From assembly GCA_018609965.1 (NCBI GenBank), contig JAHENP010000194.1, positions 1 through 20,267 of the forward strand: a stretch of DNA of 20,267 nt, written 5' to 3'. Made by a program: the position numbers and the translations under genes. The notes under the pieces were generated by a model. The model was not told the origin of the DNA, searched no databases, and worked only from the letters and a program-made list of their open reading frames with translations. This document shows, one piece after another, positions 8,039 to 15,249 of the stretch; the stretch's first letter is position 1; the number at the start of each line of letters is the position of its first letter. The stretch comes from Haloferacaceae archaeon. GTDB lineage: Archaea > Halobacteriota > Halobacteria > Halobacteriales > Haloferacaceae.

Positions 8039-9297
8039 CTGGCACGACGGAGCCGGGCGACGAGAGCCTGTGGCGCAACGCCGGGTTTCGCCGGCTGTTC
8101 GGTGGCCGTCTGGCGACGAACGCGGGCGACAGCGCGTACCTGATCGCGGCGCTGTGGCTCGTGTTCGAACTCACGGAGTCGTCGCTGTACACTGGCGTCG
8201 CCGGCTTTCTGATCCGGGCACCACAGGTCGGGCGGGTGCTCGTCGGACCGATTGTCGACCGACGTCCCGCGAGACAGATCCTGGTGTGGGTGCAACTGCT
8301 CCAAGGAGCGCTCGTCGCCGTCTTGGCTGGAGCGGCTCTGCTCGGGCAACTGTCCGTCTGGCTGTTGTTGTTCGTGTTGCCGTTCGTGTCTGGGCTCGAA
8401 CAGTTCGTCTCTCCGGCCGAGAAGGCGGTGCTCCCCCGTCTCGTCGACGACGACAGACTGGTCCGGGCGAACTCTCTGATGTCGCTGGCGAAAAACGGGA
8501 CCGATGTCGCGTTCCAAGCGGCCAGCGGTGTCGTGCTCGCGGTCGTCGGGGCGACCGCGTTGTTCGCCTTCGACACGGCGACGTTCGTGGTGGCGGCGGT
8601 GTTGTTCGCCGGGGTGAGTGTGCCGACGACCGGTGACGACGGGGTACCGACCGACGACGAAGGCCCGTCGTACAACGAACGACTCCGTACTGGTGTCGCT
8701 TACCTCTCCGGCTCGCGACTCGTCCCGTTTCTGCTCGGGGCGGCAGCCGTCAACTTCGGATCTGGGGCGATGACCGCAGTGTTGCCAGAGCTGGGGGCAC
8801 GTCTGGGGTCGGCAGGCGCCTTCGGCGTGTTGATGGCTGCGCTCGCGGCTGCGACGCTGATCGGCTCCGTGCTAGCGACGGCCTTCGAGAGCGTCCCGTA
8901 CGGACGGGTCGGTGTCACGGCGTTTCTCGTCGCGGGGCTGTCGCTGGTGGGCGCAGTTGTGGTTCCCAGCCTCGCGGGAACCGCCGGCTTCCTGTTTCTC
9001 GCTTTCACCCCCGTGGGTGTTTTCAACGTCCTGTTCTTCTCTGTCGTCCAGTCTGCTGCCGACGCCAGCCTGGTCGGACGGGTGTCTGCGACGGTGTCCA
9101 GCCTGACGGCAGCGACGTTCCCGCTCGGGAGTCTCGTCGGCGGTGCCGCCGCCGACGTGATCGGCGTCAACGCGGTGTTGTACGGCTACGCGGGACTGAT
9201 GCTCCTGTTCGCGGCTGGGTGTCTGATCGACGAGGGTGTCCGGACACTTCCGCCGGTGGCGGAGACAGACGCCGACACACTCGGCTTCGGCAGATGA
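8035..9297 (+). CDS. MFS exporter (EntS/macrolide-efflux-like), likely product efflux
   Basis: A 420-residue major facilitator protein with about 12 hydrophobic segments. It starts with the typical 'W+N..FR+L..G...+N.GD' entry (LWRNAGFRRLFGGRLATNAG). The cytoplasmic loop motif between TM2 and TM3 is GPIVDRRPARQ, and FVSPAEKAVLPRLVDDDRLVRAN matches the 'P...A..P.LV....L..AN' signature of the proton-driven drug/siderophore exporters (enterobactin exporter EntS, macrolide-efflux MefA type). The central loop after TM6 is acidic, as expected in a halophile. The GTG start at 8035 lies inside the leuS stop codon region, so expression depends on leuS translation. It converges with the metallopeptidase gene, leaving 15 nt between stops. 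No ABC transporter or C39 peptidase-type LanT is in the window, so this is the best candidate exporter. Confidence 0.88.
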   Translation: MTGTTEPGDESLWRNAGFRRLFGGRLATNAGDSAYLIAALWLVFELTESSLYTGVAGFLIRAPQVGRVLVGPIVDRRPARQILVWVQLLQGALVAVLAGAALLGQLSVWLLLFVLPFVSGLEQFVSPAEKAVLPRLVDDDRLVRANSLMSLAKNGTDVAFQAASGVVLAVVGATALFAFDTATFVVAAVLFAGVSVPTTGDDGVPTDDEGPSYNERLRTGVAYLSGSRLVPFLLGAAAVNFGSGAMTAVLPELGARLGSAGAFGVLMAALAAATLIGSVLATAFESVPYGRVGVTAFLVAGLSLVGAVVVPSLAGTAGFLFLAFTPVGVFNVLFFSVVQSAADASLVGRVSATVSSLTAATFPLGSLVGGAAADVIGVNAVLYGYAGLMLLFAAGCLIDEGVRTLPPVAETDADTLGFGR

Positions 9298-9312
9298 TCC
9301 CGGCGACACAGT

Positions 9313-10005
9313 TCACCGCGGGAACCGGGTCGTCTCGAATACTCGGTGAGTCGGCGTCGTGAACGCCTCTGGCCAGGGTCGATCCGACGTGATCTCACAG
9401 CCAGCGACGAGTTCGTAGGCGAGCACGTAGCCCGCCCCAGGGACGAACGTGTCGTCCTCGCCGAAGCTGCCGTAGAGAACGCGGCCGTGGAGCGACCGAT
9501 CACGGCTCTCTAGTCGGTCTGCGACGGCTCTCAGCAGCCGTTCGGCGTCGTCGACGGTCGCCCACTCCGTCTGTGGTGGCTGTCGGTCGGTCATCGCCGC
9601 CTCGAAACACTGTGCCAATCCCTCATCGACGAGTCGATCGGCCAGCCGACCGTCGCCGGCGTCCCGACAGACGTGTGCGTACTCGTGGGCGACAGCGTTG
9701 CCCAACGCCTCCCGGTGGCCGTGGACCGTCGTGTCGACGTAGATCCACACCCCATCGGTGGTGGTCACGCCACCGACGCCCGACAGCCGCTCTCGGAACA
9801 GCTGCCGGACGCGCTTGCGACGTGTCTTACTCTCGACGACGTGGTCGTGGTCGGCCAGCGCCGACAGCGGAGCGAGCCTGACGACCAGTCGCTCTGTGAG
9901 CGGAGCCGTCTCGACACACCGTTTCAGCGTCTCTCGGACGGTGTCTGTCAACGACGCCAGCTCCGACTCGGCTGTAACCACTAGATCGAATTCGTCCCCG
10001 TCCAC
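9313..10005 (-). CDS. Predicted HExxH zinc metallopeptidase (DUF2268-like), candidate leader peptidase
   Basis: A soluble protein of about 230 aa with HEYAH (His117, Glu118, His121) followed by VDEGLAQCFEA, whose Glu138 is the expected third ligand. The spacing and 'EGLA.xF' resemble DUF2268-type predicted Zn proteases. There is no signal peptide or TM segment, so it is probably cytoplasmic. The frame is open to 10311, but that would run into LanM2. An ATG at 10059 lies upstream of the shared TATA element, whereas GTG 10005 is about 28 nt downstream of it, the leaderless spacing, so I chose GTG. It is divergent from LanM2. Given the absence of any other LanP or C39 protease, removal of the precursor leader is a reasonable but untested role. 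General proteolysis or immunity are alternatives. Confidence 0.75.
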   Translation of the reverse strand: MDGDEFDLVVTAESELASLTDTVRETLKRCVETAPLTERLVVRLAPLSALADHDHVVESKTRRKRVRQLFRERLSGVGGVTTTDGVWIYVDTTVHGHREALGNAVAHEYAHVCRDAGDGRLADRLVDEGLAQCFEAAMTDRQPPQTEWATVDDAERLLRAVADRLESRDRSLHGRVLYGSFGEDDTFVPGAGYVLAYELVAGCEITSDRPWPEAFTTPTHRVFETTRFPR

Positions 10006-10027
10006 GCAGACCGTGTAACTTGTCCAC

Positions 10028-10036
10028 AAATATAAA
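10028..10036. promoter_or_regulatory. Shared bidirectional TATA element for the metallopeptidase and LanM2
   Basis: The short stretch aaatataaa reads as a TATA box on both strands (tataaa on plus, tttatattt on minus). Its centre is about 30 nt from the LanM2 GTG (10063) and about 28 nt from the metallopeptidase GTG (10005). Both distances fit leaderless transcription, so one AT-rich core could serve both genes and make their expression mutually linked. Confidence 0.55.
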
Positions 10037-10062
10037 GTCGTAGGAAACAGATTCTGCATAGC

Positions 10063-12882
10063 GTGTCCCGGAACGCGGACGGCGACGAGTCTGTGCTCGA
10101 CGGCGCGACGGCCCGCCGAGTCGCCGGGCGGGCGCGGACGCTCCACGAGCGGTTGACGGACACGGAGCCGTCGGTGAGCGACGGCGACTGGACGGCCACG
10201 AGTGAGGTGTTCGACGCTTGGCGCGAACAGTTCGGGGCGGATCGGGTGTTCCAACGGCGGCTCAACGCCATCGGTCTCGACCGCTCGGCCTGCGTCGGCC
10301 GGCTCGCCCACGACAGACTGTCGCCGGACACGGCACTGCCGGAGTGGATCGGCCGACTACGGTCGATCCTGGCGGGCGTGACGGAGCCGACGGCCGTCGA
10401 CGACCGAACAGCTCCGTTCACCGAGATCGCCACGGCAGTGGCGAGACACGCGGCCGGGGAGCTGTCGGACGACGACACGGAGGGGTTGACCGAGGGTGCG
10501 CTCGCGGGGCTACGGCGGTGGCTCCGTGAGCGGATCGAACGGTGGCTGTGGCGGCCACCGACGGCGGCTTTCCGCGAGAACGTCGGCGACGACGACCCGT
10601 CGGCGGTTCGGCCCGCGTTCGTCTCGTTCCTGTTCGACGGCGGGCTCTCCCGGCTGTGTGTCGAGTACCCAGTGTACGCTCGGCTCCTCGTCGCGCAGGT
10701 CGACGACTGGCTGGCGGCAGTGCGGCGGCTCGCAGCCCGGATCTGTGCGGATCGTGAGCGGCTCGCGGCCGCGTTCGAGACGGAGTCACTCGGAGCGGCG
10801 ACGGCAGTCGAACCGACGGCCGCCTCGGAGACGGGTGCGGGCGGCGCCACCCTTCGGGTGTCGTTCGGTGGTGCGCTGTCGGTCGCCTACAAGCCCCGTC
10901 CTGTCGACGCAGATGTCGTCTTCTACGACACCGTCGAGCGTGTGTTCAAGCAGGTCGGATGGAAGGTACGGACGCCGACGGTACTAGACCGTGGGACACA
11001 CGGCTGGGTGGAGTGGATCGATCCGGAGCCGTGTGACGGTGAGACAGCGGTGCAGCGGTACTACACCCGTCTGGGTGGACTAATGTGTATCGCGTATTTC
11101 CTCGGCACACGTGATCTCTCGGCGGTGAACGTCGTCGCGGCTGGGGATCACCCCGTTGTCGTCGACGCCGAGACCGCGGTCACACCGGTCGTCGAGCCGT
11201 CCCGGCGGCCGACACCGACGGGGGTGACCGGCTTCCGCGCCCGGTCGGTGCTGGCGACGCTCCTGTTGCCGTACCGCGTTGGGCACTCGTATGAGGCGGA
11301 CGACGACACAGCTGTCCAGACGGCCGGCGCGGTGAGCGCAGCGACGACGGGGCGTCTAGACGATACCAGACCGACATTCGATGGGCTCGGGACCGGAACA
11401 GTGACCGTCGAACGAACCCGACGGTCGTTGTCGACGGGTGGAGCGACGCCGACCGTGGACGGGGACGCACAGCCGGTCGACTGGTACACGGACGCGGTCG
11501 TTGAGGGGTTCCAGCACGTCCATCGCGCCGTGACCGCCGGCGAAATCTCGGTCTCCCCGGCGATGTTCACGGACACGACTGTCAGGTACGTCTACCGCGG
11601 GAACCAGAACAGGCTCCGGGAGAGGCTCTGCCGGCTCGACGCATTGGCCGACGGAGCCACGTATGGCCGCGTCATGGATCACCTCGCGGTCCCGTTGTCC
11701 GAAGACGGGGTCGCAGAGCCACCCTGGGGTGTTCTCGACGCGGAACGACGCGCACTCGAACGACTCCGGACGCCGCGGTTCGTTGCCGGCGGTGACGGGA
11801 CGGCTGTAACGAGTGCAACCGGTAGACACGCTTTCGAGGCGAGTGAGAGCGGAGTTGCAGCCGCTCGAACACGGATTGCGGCGGCAGACACGGCCGACAG
11901 GCGACGACAGACGGAGCTGATCCGAGGCGCCACAGGGGCGACACCGGCACCCGTCGGTACGCCCGCCCGGTCGCACTCGACGGCTTCGACAGCAGATCTT
12001 CAGGCGGCTGTCGCCCGCCAGGTCGAGGTGCTCCAGACGACGGTAGTTCCGGACGGACACGGGGGGTCGACGTGGGGGTGCCTCTCGCCGGCGTCGCCAG
12101 ACAGACGAGTGGCAGTCAGCAGCCTCGACCACTCGCTGGCCGTCGGCCGGACGGGCGTCGCGGCATTTCTGGCCGCTGCCGGCGTGGTTCTAGACCGCGA
12201 CACGACGACCGCAGTGCGACGGGCGCTGCCGCCCTCAGTTACGACGACGAAGGGGGCCCCGGCGTTCGACTGTCACGACACACTCGCGGTCGCGCGGACG
12301 GCTCGCGCGCTGAGTGTGATCGGTGACCTCGCCGGCGACGTGCAGACCCGCGAGACCGCAGTCGGGGCGGCGCAAGCAGTCGATCCGACCGACGTTCAGA
12401 CGGCCGGCGCGTCGGCGGCCGTCGCAGACGCCCTCGCAACAGTCGCCGAGCTGACGGACACCGCAAGTCTCCGAAAGACGGCAGTCGAGTGTGCTGCCGG
12501 GCTGGAGTCGGCGACGGTGACGCGACGACGGGTGCCGCCGGTCCCGGGTGCCCGCGGCGTCGCGGTCGTCGCCGAGCGGCTCGGTCGTCGGGACGTGCGG
12601 CCATACACCGCCACTGAACCGGCGATCAACCGGACGGACACGGACGACCGGTGGACCGGTAACGCCGCCCGAGTCGCTGGGGCACTGGCGGCGGACGACG
12701 TACCCCAGGCTCGGCGGCTGGCGAGACAGCTGACGACACTCCGCCGACAAGGGGAGTTCCGGTCCGGTGCTCGTACAGAGGCCGTGGCCGATCCGACGTT
12801 CGCCTACGGCCGTGCCGGTATCGGATACACACTCTGTCGAGTTTTGTCTCCGAAGACGATCCCGAGGTTGTTACTTCTGTAG
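10063..12882 (+). CDS. Class II lanthipeptide synthetase homologue LanM2: degenerate cyclase and altered dehydratase site
   Basis: A 939-residue LanM homologue colinear with LanM1 but diverged. The dehydratase domain keeps VAYKPR (Lys277), Asp351, Asn356 and VDAE (Asp368/Glu370). However, the DxHxxN motif is DLSAVN (His replaced by Ser353), and the RxxxRPT motif is RYVYRGN (Thr replaced by Asn514). The LanC-like region keeps weak GxxG repeats (AVGRTGVAAFLAA; AYGRAGIGYTLCR) but has no zinc site. The WCHG region is VPPVPGARG (824-832), CHG is RWTGN (863-867), and AHG is AGASAA. It ends PRLLLL, as LanM proteins do. By inspection it may bind or phosphorylate the peptide but looks unable to do normal elimination plus cyclisation. 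An accessory or scaffold role is inferred. An in-frame stop at 10033 fixes the start near GTG 10063. It lies 57 nt upstream of the precursor gene. Confidence 0.85.
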   Translation: MSRNADGDESVLDGATARRVAGRARTLHERLTDTEPSVSDGDWTATSEVFDAWREQFGADRVFQRRLNAIGLDRSACVGRLAHDRLSPDTALPEWIGRLRSILAGVTEPTAVDDRTAPFTEIATAVARHAAGELSDDDTEGLTEGALAGLRRWLRERIERWLWRPPTAAFRENVGDDDPSAVRPAFVSFLFDGGLSRLCVEYPVYARLLVAQVDDWLAAVRRLAARICADRERLAAAFETESLGAATAVEPTAASETGAGGATLRVSFGGALSVAYKPRPVDADVVFYDTVERVFKQVGWKVRTPTVLDRGTHGWVEWIDPEPCDGETAVQRYYTRLGGLMCIAYFLGTRDLSAVNVVAAGDHPVVVDAETAVTPVVEPSRRPTPTGVTGFRARSVLATLLLPYRVGHSYEADDDTAVQTAGAVSAATTGRLDDTRPTFDGLGTGTVTVERTRRSLSTGGATPTVDGDAQPVDWYTDAVVEGFQHVHRAVTAGEISVSPAMFTDTTVRYVYRGNQNRLRERLCRLDALADGATYGRVMDHLAVPLSEDGVAEPPWGVLDAERRALERLRTPRFVAGGDGTAVTSATGRHAFEASESGVAAARTRIAAADTADRRRQTELIRGATGATPAPVGTPARSHSTASTADLQAAVARQVEVLQTTVVPDGHGGSTWGCLSPASPDRRVAVSSLDHSLAVGRTGVAAFLAAAGVVLDRDTTTAVRRALPPSVTTTKGAPAFDCHDTLAVARTARALSVIGDLAGDVQTRETAVGAAQAVDPTDVQTAGASAAVADALATVAELTDTASLRKTAVECAAGLESATVTRRRVPPVPGARGVAVVAERLGRRDVRPYTATEPAINRTDTDDRWTGNAARVAGALAADDVPQARRLARQLTTLRRQGEFRSGARTEAVADPTFAYGRAGIGYTLCRVLSPKTIPRLLLL

Positions 12883-12906
12883 TGTAACCTGAACATATCC
12901 AAAAAG

Positions 12907-12912
12907 TATATT
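12907..12912 (+). promoter_or_regulatory. TATA box of the precursor-peptide operon
   Basis: The sequence aaaaagtatattac directly follows the LanM2 stop and stands out as A/T-rich. The centre of TATATT is about 30 nt before the ATG at 12940, the same spacing as the LanM2 and leuS promoters in this island. It gives the precursor its own strong-looking leaderless promoter independent of LanM2. Confidence 0.6.
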
Positions 12913-12939
12913 ACGCTACAGATATGATCATGGTATGCA

Positions 12940-13032
12940 ATGGAGTTCGAAATCCAGTCCGCAGATGAGACTCGAAGCGTCGACGAGGAAGAGACGACCG
13001 ACCTGCTGTGCTGCTCGGTCACCTTTTCGTAG
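12940..13032 (+). CDS. RiPP precursor peptide, 30 aa, candidate core LLCCSVTFS
   Basis: A very short ORF between LanM2 and the azoline enzymes. The N-terminal 21 residues (MEFEIQSADETRSV, then DEEETTD) are acidic, rich in Ser/Thr/Glu/Asp and free of Cys, as expected of a leader. The C-terminal nine residues LLCCSVTFS concentrate two adjacent Cys with Ser, Thr and Ser, the residues that YcaO enzymes cyclise and LanM enzymes dehydrate. The ATG at 12940 is the only possible start (in-frame TGA at 12925-12927), and its distance to the TATA box fits a leaderless mRNA. A 6-bp stem hairpin lies 15 nt after the stop. The E1-like and YcaO genes follow on the same strand. There is no GG or GA cleavage site, so the leader/core boundary is uncertain. 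I do not know a named homologue. Confidence 0.72.
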   Translation: MEFEIQSADETRSVDEEETTDLLCCSVTFS

Positions 13033-13047
13033 TAACCGAACTGACAC

Positions 13048-13064
13048 TCGGCCTGATCGGCCGA
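13048..13064 (+). other. Stem-loop after the precursor gene
   Basis: TCGGCC, loop TGATC, GGCCGA form a perfect 6-bp stem 15 nt downstream of the precursor stop and about 105 nt before the next gene. It could stabilise or partially terminate the precursor transcript so that precursor is made in excess over the enzymes. There is no T-tract, which archaeal terminators normally need, so a processing or stability role is more likely. GC-rich DNA also gives such stems by chance. Confidence 0.3.
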
Positions 13065-13168
13065 CGAGACACCTTCTGGACAACCTTGTACGGTCGTGAG
13101 GTTCGACTCGGACCGGCCCTCACGGCTACACTCCAGACCCCGACTCACAACAGGAGACAACTAGCACG

Positions 13169-13987
13169 TTGCACGACTCGACACAGACAGACTCAACTGT
13201 GGTCGTACCGGGCGGACACCTCGAACGACGCGACGGCACCCTGTACTTGGGGACCGTCGACGGATCCTACAAACTCGGAGCCGCTCCAGACGGGGTCGAT
13301 TTCGACGCCGTCGTCGAACGGCTCGCAGACGGCTGTCGACCGGCGGCCGTGACAGATCACGGCGAACGGGCGAGGGCGTTCGTCGAGCAGTTGGTAGAAA
13401 GTGGTGTCGCAGTCGTCGTCAACCGCCGGCCGTCGGCGGTCGACACGGCAGCCGTCTCCGCGTTGTCACGATACCACCGGCGCCCGGCGGCGCTGTACGA
13501 GACGGCAGTCGACACGACAGTCGCCGTCGTCGGTGATCTCGCCGTCGACCAGGTGCTCCGTTCGTTCGGTGTCGCCGAGACGACAGACGACCCCGCGGCT
13601 GCCGACGTGGCAGTCAGTGGCGTCCCAGAGCTGGGCGACCGATTCACCACAGACTCCGCGACACCGTACGTTCCCACGTTCGACGACGAGAAGTCGGTGT
13701 GTGTCGGTCCGGTCGTGTCACCGGAGACTGTTTGTGTCGACTGTTACCGCCGTCGTCGGGCGTCGACGCGCGAGAATCCGGCACGGTTTCGACAGAGCCG
13801 CGGACTCTCGGAGTCTGTAGGTCCACTCGCCGGCTCTTTCGCCGGTCTCGCAGCTCTCGGGGTGATCTGTAGTCAGCGCTCCGGCGGTGGACCGCTCGCC
13901 ACGCGCCAGGTGACCGTCGATCCCGTCTCACTTGAGACCGAGACACACGGCGTCTTCTCCGTTCCGGGGTGCGAGAGCTGTGATTGA
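13169..13987 (+). CDS. E1-like TOMM cyclodehydratase partner (leader-binding, Ocin-ThiF-like)
   Basis: A 272-aa protein of the E1/ThiF-like group that presents precursor peptides to YcaO. Residues about 10-85 look like a PqqD-type RiPP recognition element: short beta strands (VVVPGGHLERRDGTLYLG) then helices ending EQLVESGVAVVV. The middle has a reduced nucleotide-fold-like part (TVAVVGDLAVDQVL). The zinc site typical of these proteins is present as two CxxC pairs, CVDC (189-192) and CESC (268-271, at the very C-terminus). It is shorter than the classical SagC-type fusion. The start TTG 13169 follows an AGGAG at 13152-13156; GTG 13199 is an alternative. No ATG or GTG lies between the upstream stop (13097) and TTG. 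It overlaps the ycaO start by 8 nt. Confidence 0.8.
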   Translation: MHDSTQTDSTVVVPGGHLERRDGTLYLGTVDGSYKLGAAPDGVDFDAVVERLADGCRPAAVTDHGERARAFVEQLVESGVAVVVNRRPSAVDTAAVSALSRYHRRPAALYETAVDTTVAVVGDLAVDQVLRSFGVAETTDDPAAADVAVSGVPELGDRFTTDSATPYVPTFDDEKSVCVGPVVSPETVCVDCYRRRRASTRENPARFRQSRGLSESVGPLAGSFAGLAALGVICSQRSGGGPLATRQVTVDPVSLETETHGVFSVPGCESCD

Positions 13988-15248
13988 CTGTCTCCGTTCG
14001 GAGTCCGACCCGACGGCGAATCACGACCTGGCTGTCAGTGACCGCACGGGCATCGTCACCCGGACGGTCGAGACCGATCTCTCGCAGTTGTACGAGGGAC
14101 ACGTCGCAGTTCGATCGGTGATCTCGGACCTGACGGCACTGTTCGACTCTGAGGATCAAGCGACGACCGGCGGCGCCGCAGTCGCGCGCAGTCCACGGGC
14201 GGCACGACACCGGGCGATCGGTGAGGCGCTGGAGCGCTACTCTATCGAGCGACCACCCCCGGCGGTCGTCACTGGGACGGTCGAGACGGTCGACGGGGCA
14301 CTTTGGTGGGAGCCACACACCGACGCCCAGTACGACGACGACGAGCTGTCCTGCCGCCGGCTCACCGCCGACGCCGAACTCGACTGGGTGCCTGTCACCC
14401 ACCTCGAAGACGGGACACACCGCCACGTTCCGGCCAGCACAGTGTATCTCGGTGTGTCCGAGCACGGCCCGACTGCCGAGGTGACGAGCACCGGTGCGGC
14501 CTGTCACACGACGCTCCCGCGTGCAGTCTTGGGGGGGCTGTTGGAGGTAGTTGAGCGCGACGCGACAGTCGTCTCTCTCCTCAACGGACTCCAGCGACCG
14601 CGGCTCCCAGCGCCCGTCGTCGCCGACGCTGCTCCCGACCGGTTCGCCGTACTGTCTGACGCTGGACTGGATGTCACCGTCGTTGACGTGACCTCTGATC
14701 TCGCCGTCCCTGTCTACTTCGCGTACGCAACCGACGGGACGTGGCTCGGTGTCGGTGCCAGCTGTCACCCTCGTGCCGACACTGCTGTCTCGGAGTCGCT
14801 CGAAGAGGCGATGCACACGTACTACAGCCTGCGGGAGGTGTACGATGTCGCACCCGACGCGGTGGCCGACCCGTCGTCGTTGGAGACGCTGAACGATCAC
14901 CTGTTCTACTACCAGGGGGAGACCCAGTCGACGGTGCTCAACCGTGTGCCCGACGAGACGACGACGCTCCGTCCCGACCTCTGTGACCGGCAGGCGACGC
15001 CACCGGAGCAACTCGCGGCTGTCGTCGAGGCGCTCTCTGAGGTCGATATCGACGCGTACTTCCACGAGACAACGTCCAACGATCTCCAGAAGATCGGTGT
15101 CAGAGCAGTCGTTGTCGCCGCGCCGACGCTCGTCGACATCAACGCGCGGTACGCTGCCAGACAGCTCGGACGTGACAGACTTTCGACCGTCCCGGAGCGG
15201 TTGGGCTACGAAGCTGGGCTAATCGACGACCCACACCCGATGCCGTGA
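13980..15248 (+). CDS. YcaO-domain azoline synthetase (cyclodehydratase)
   Basis: YcaO enzymes use ATP to phosphorylate a peptide-bond oxygen so that Cys/Ser/Thr side chains close into thiazolines or oxazolines. From GTG 13980 the protein has 422 aa. It carries the conserved helix motifs RAIGEALERYS (ATP/Mg region, GEALERYS at 81-88) and LGGLLEVVERDA (EVVERDA at 188-194), a third acidic helix SESLEEAMHTYYSLREV, and the C-terminal proline signature PHPMP, which marks azoline-forming YcaOs with an E1-like partner. The frame is open from TTG 13932, but GTG 13980 sits across the E1 stop and implies translational coupling. No SagB-type FMN dehydrogenase is present in the window, so the rings would remain azolines unless an oxidase is elsewhere. 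Its stop is 1 nt from the end of the convergent kinase remnant. Confidence 0.9.
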   Translation: MIDCLRSESDPTANHDLAVSDRTGIVTRTVETDLSQLYEGHVAVRSVISDLTALFDSEDQATTGGAAVARSPRAARHRAIGEALERYSIERPPPAVVTGTVETVDGALWWEPHTDAQYDDDELSCRRLTADAELDWVPVTHLEDGTHRHVPASTVYLGVSEHGPTAEVTSTGAACHTTLPRAVLGGLLEVVERDATVVSLLNGLQRPRLPAPVVADAAPDRFAVLSDAGLDVTVVDVTSDLAVPVYFAYATDGTWLGVGASCHPRADTAVSESLEEAMHTYYSLREVYDVAPDAVADPSSLETLNDHLFYYQGETQSTVLNRVPDETTTLRPDLCDRQATPPEQLAAVVEALSEVDIDAYFHETTSNDLQKIGVRAVVVAAPTLVDINARYAARQLGRDRLSTVPERLGYEAGLIDDPHPMP

Positions 15249-15249
15249 G

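Noticed and set aside
9313..10311. Long version of the metallopeptidase starting at 10311, or at ATG 10059
   Set aside because: The extra N-terminus is antisense to the LanM2 5' end, and both starts lie on the far side of the TATA element that would drive the gene.
13008..13352. A 114-codon plus-strand frame overlapping the precursor end and the E1-like gene
   Set aside because: It is out of frame with both, starts inside the precursor core and runs through the coding strand of the E1-like gene. Its composition is that of a shadow frame.
13644..15065. A 473-codon minus-strand open frame antisense to the YcaO gene
   Set aside because: Arg/Val-rich mirror of a high-GC coding strand with no family motif. 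YcaO motifs are unambiguous on the plus strand.
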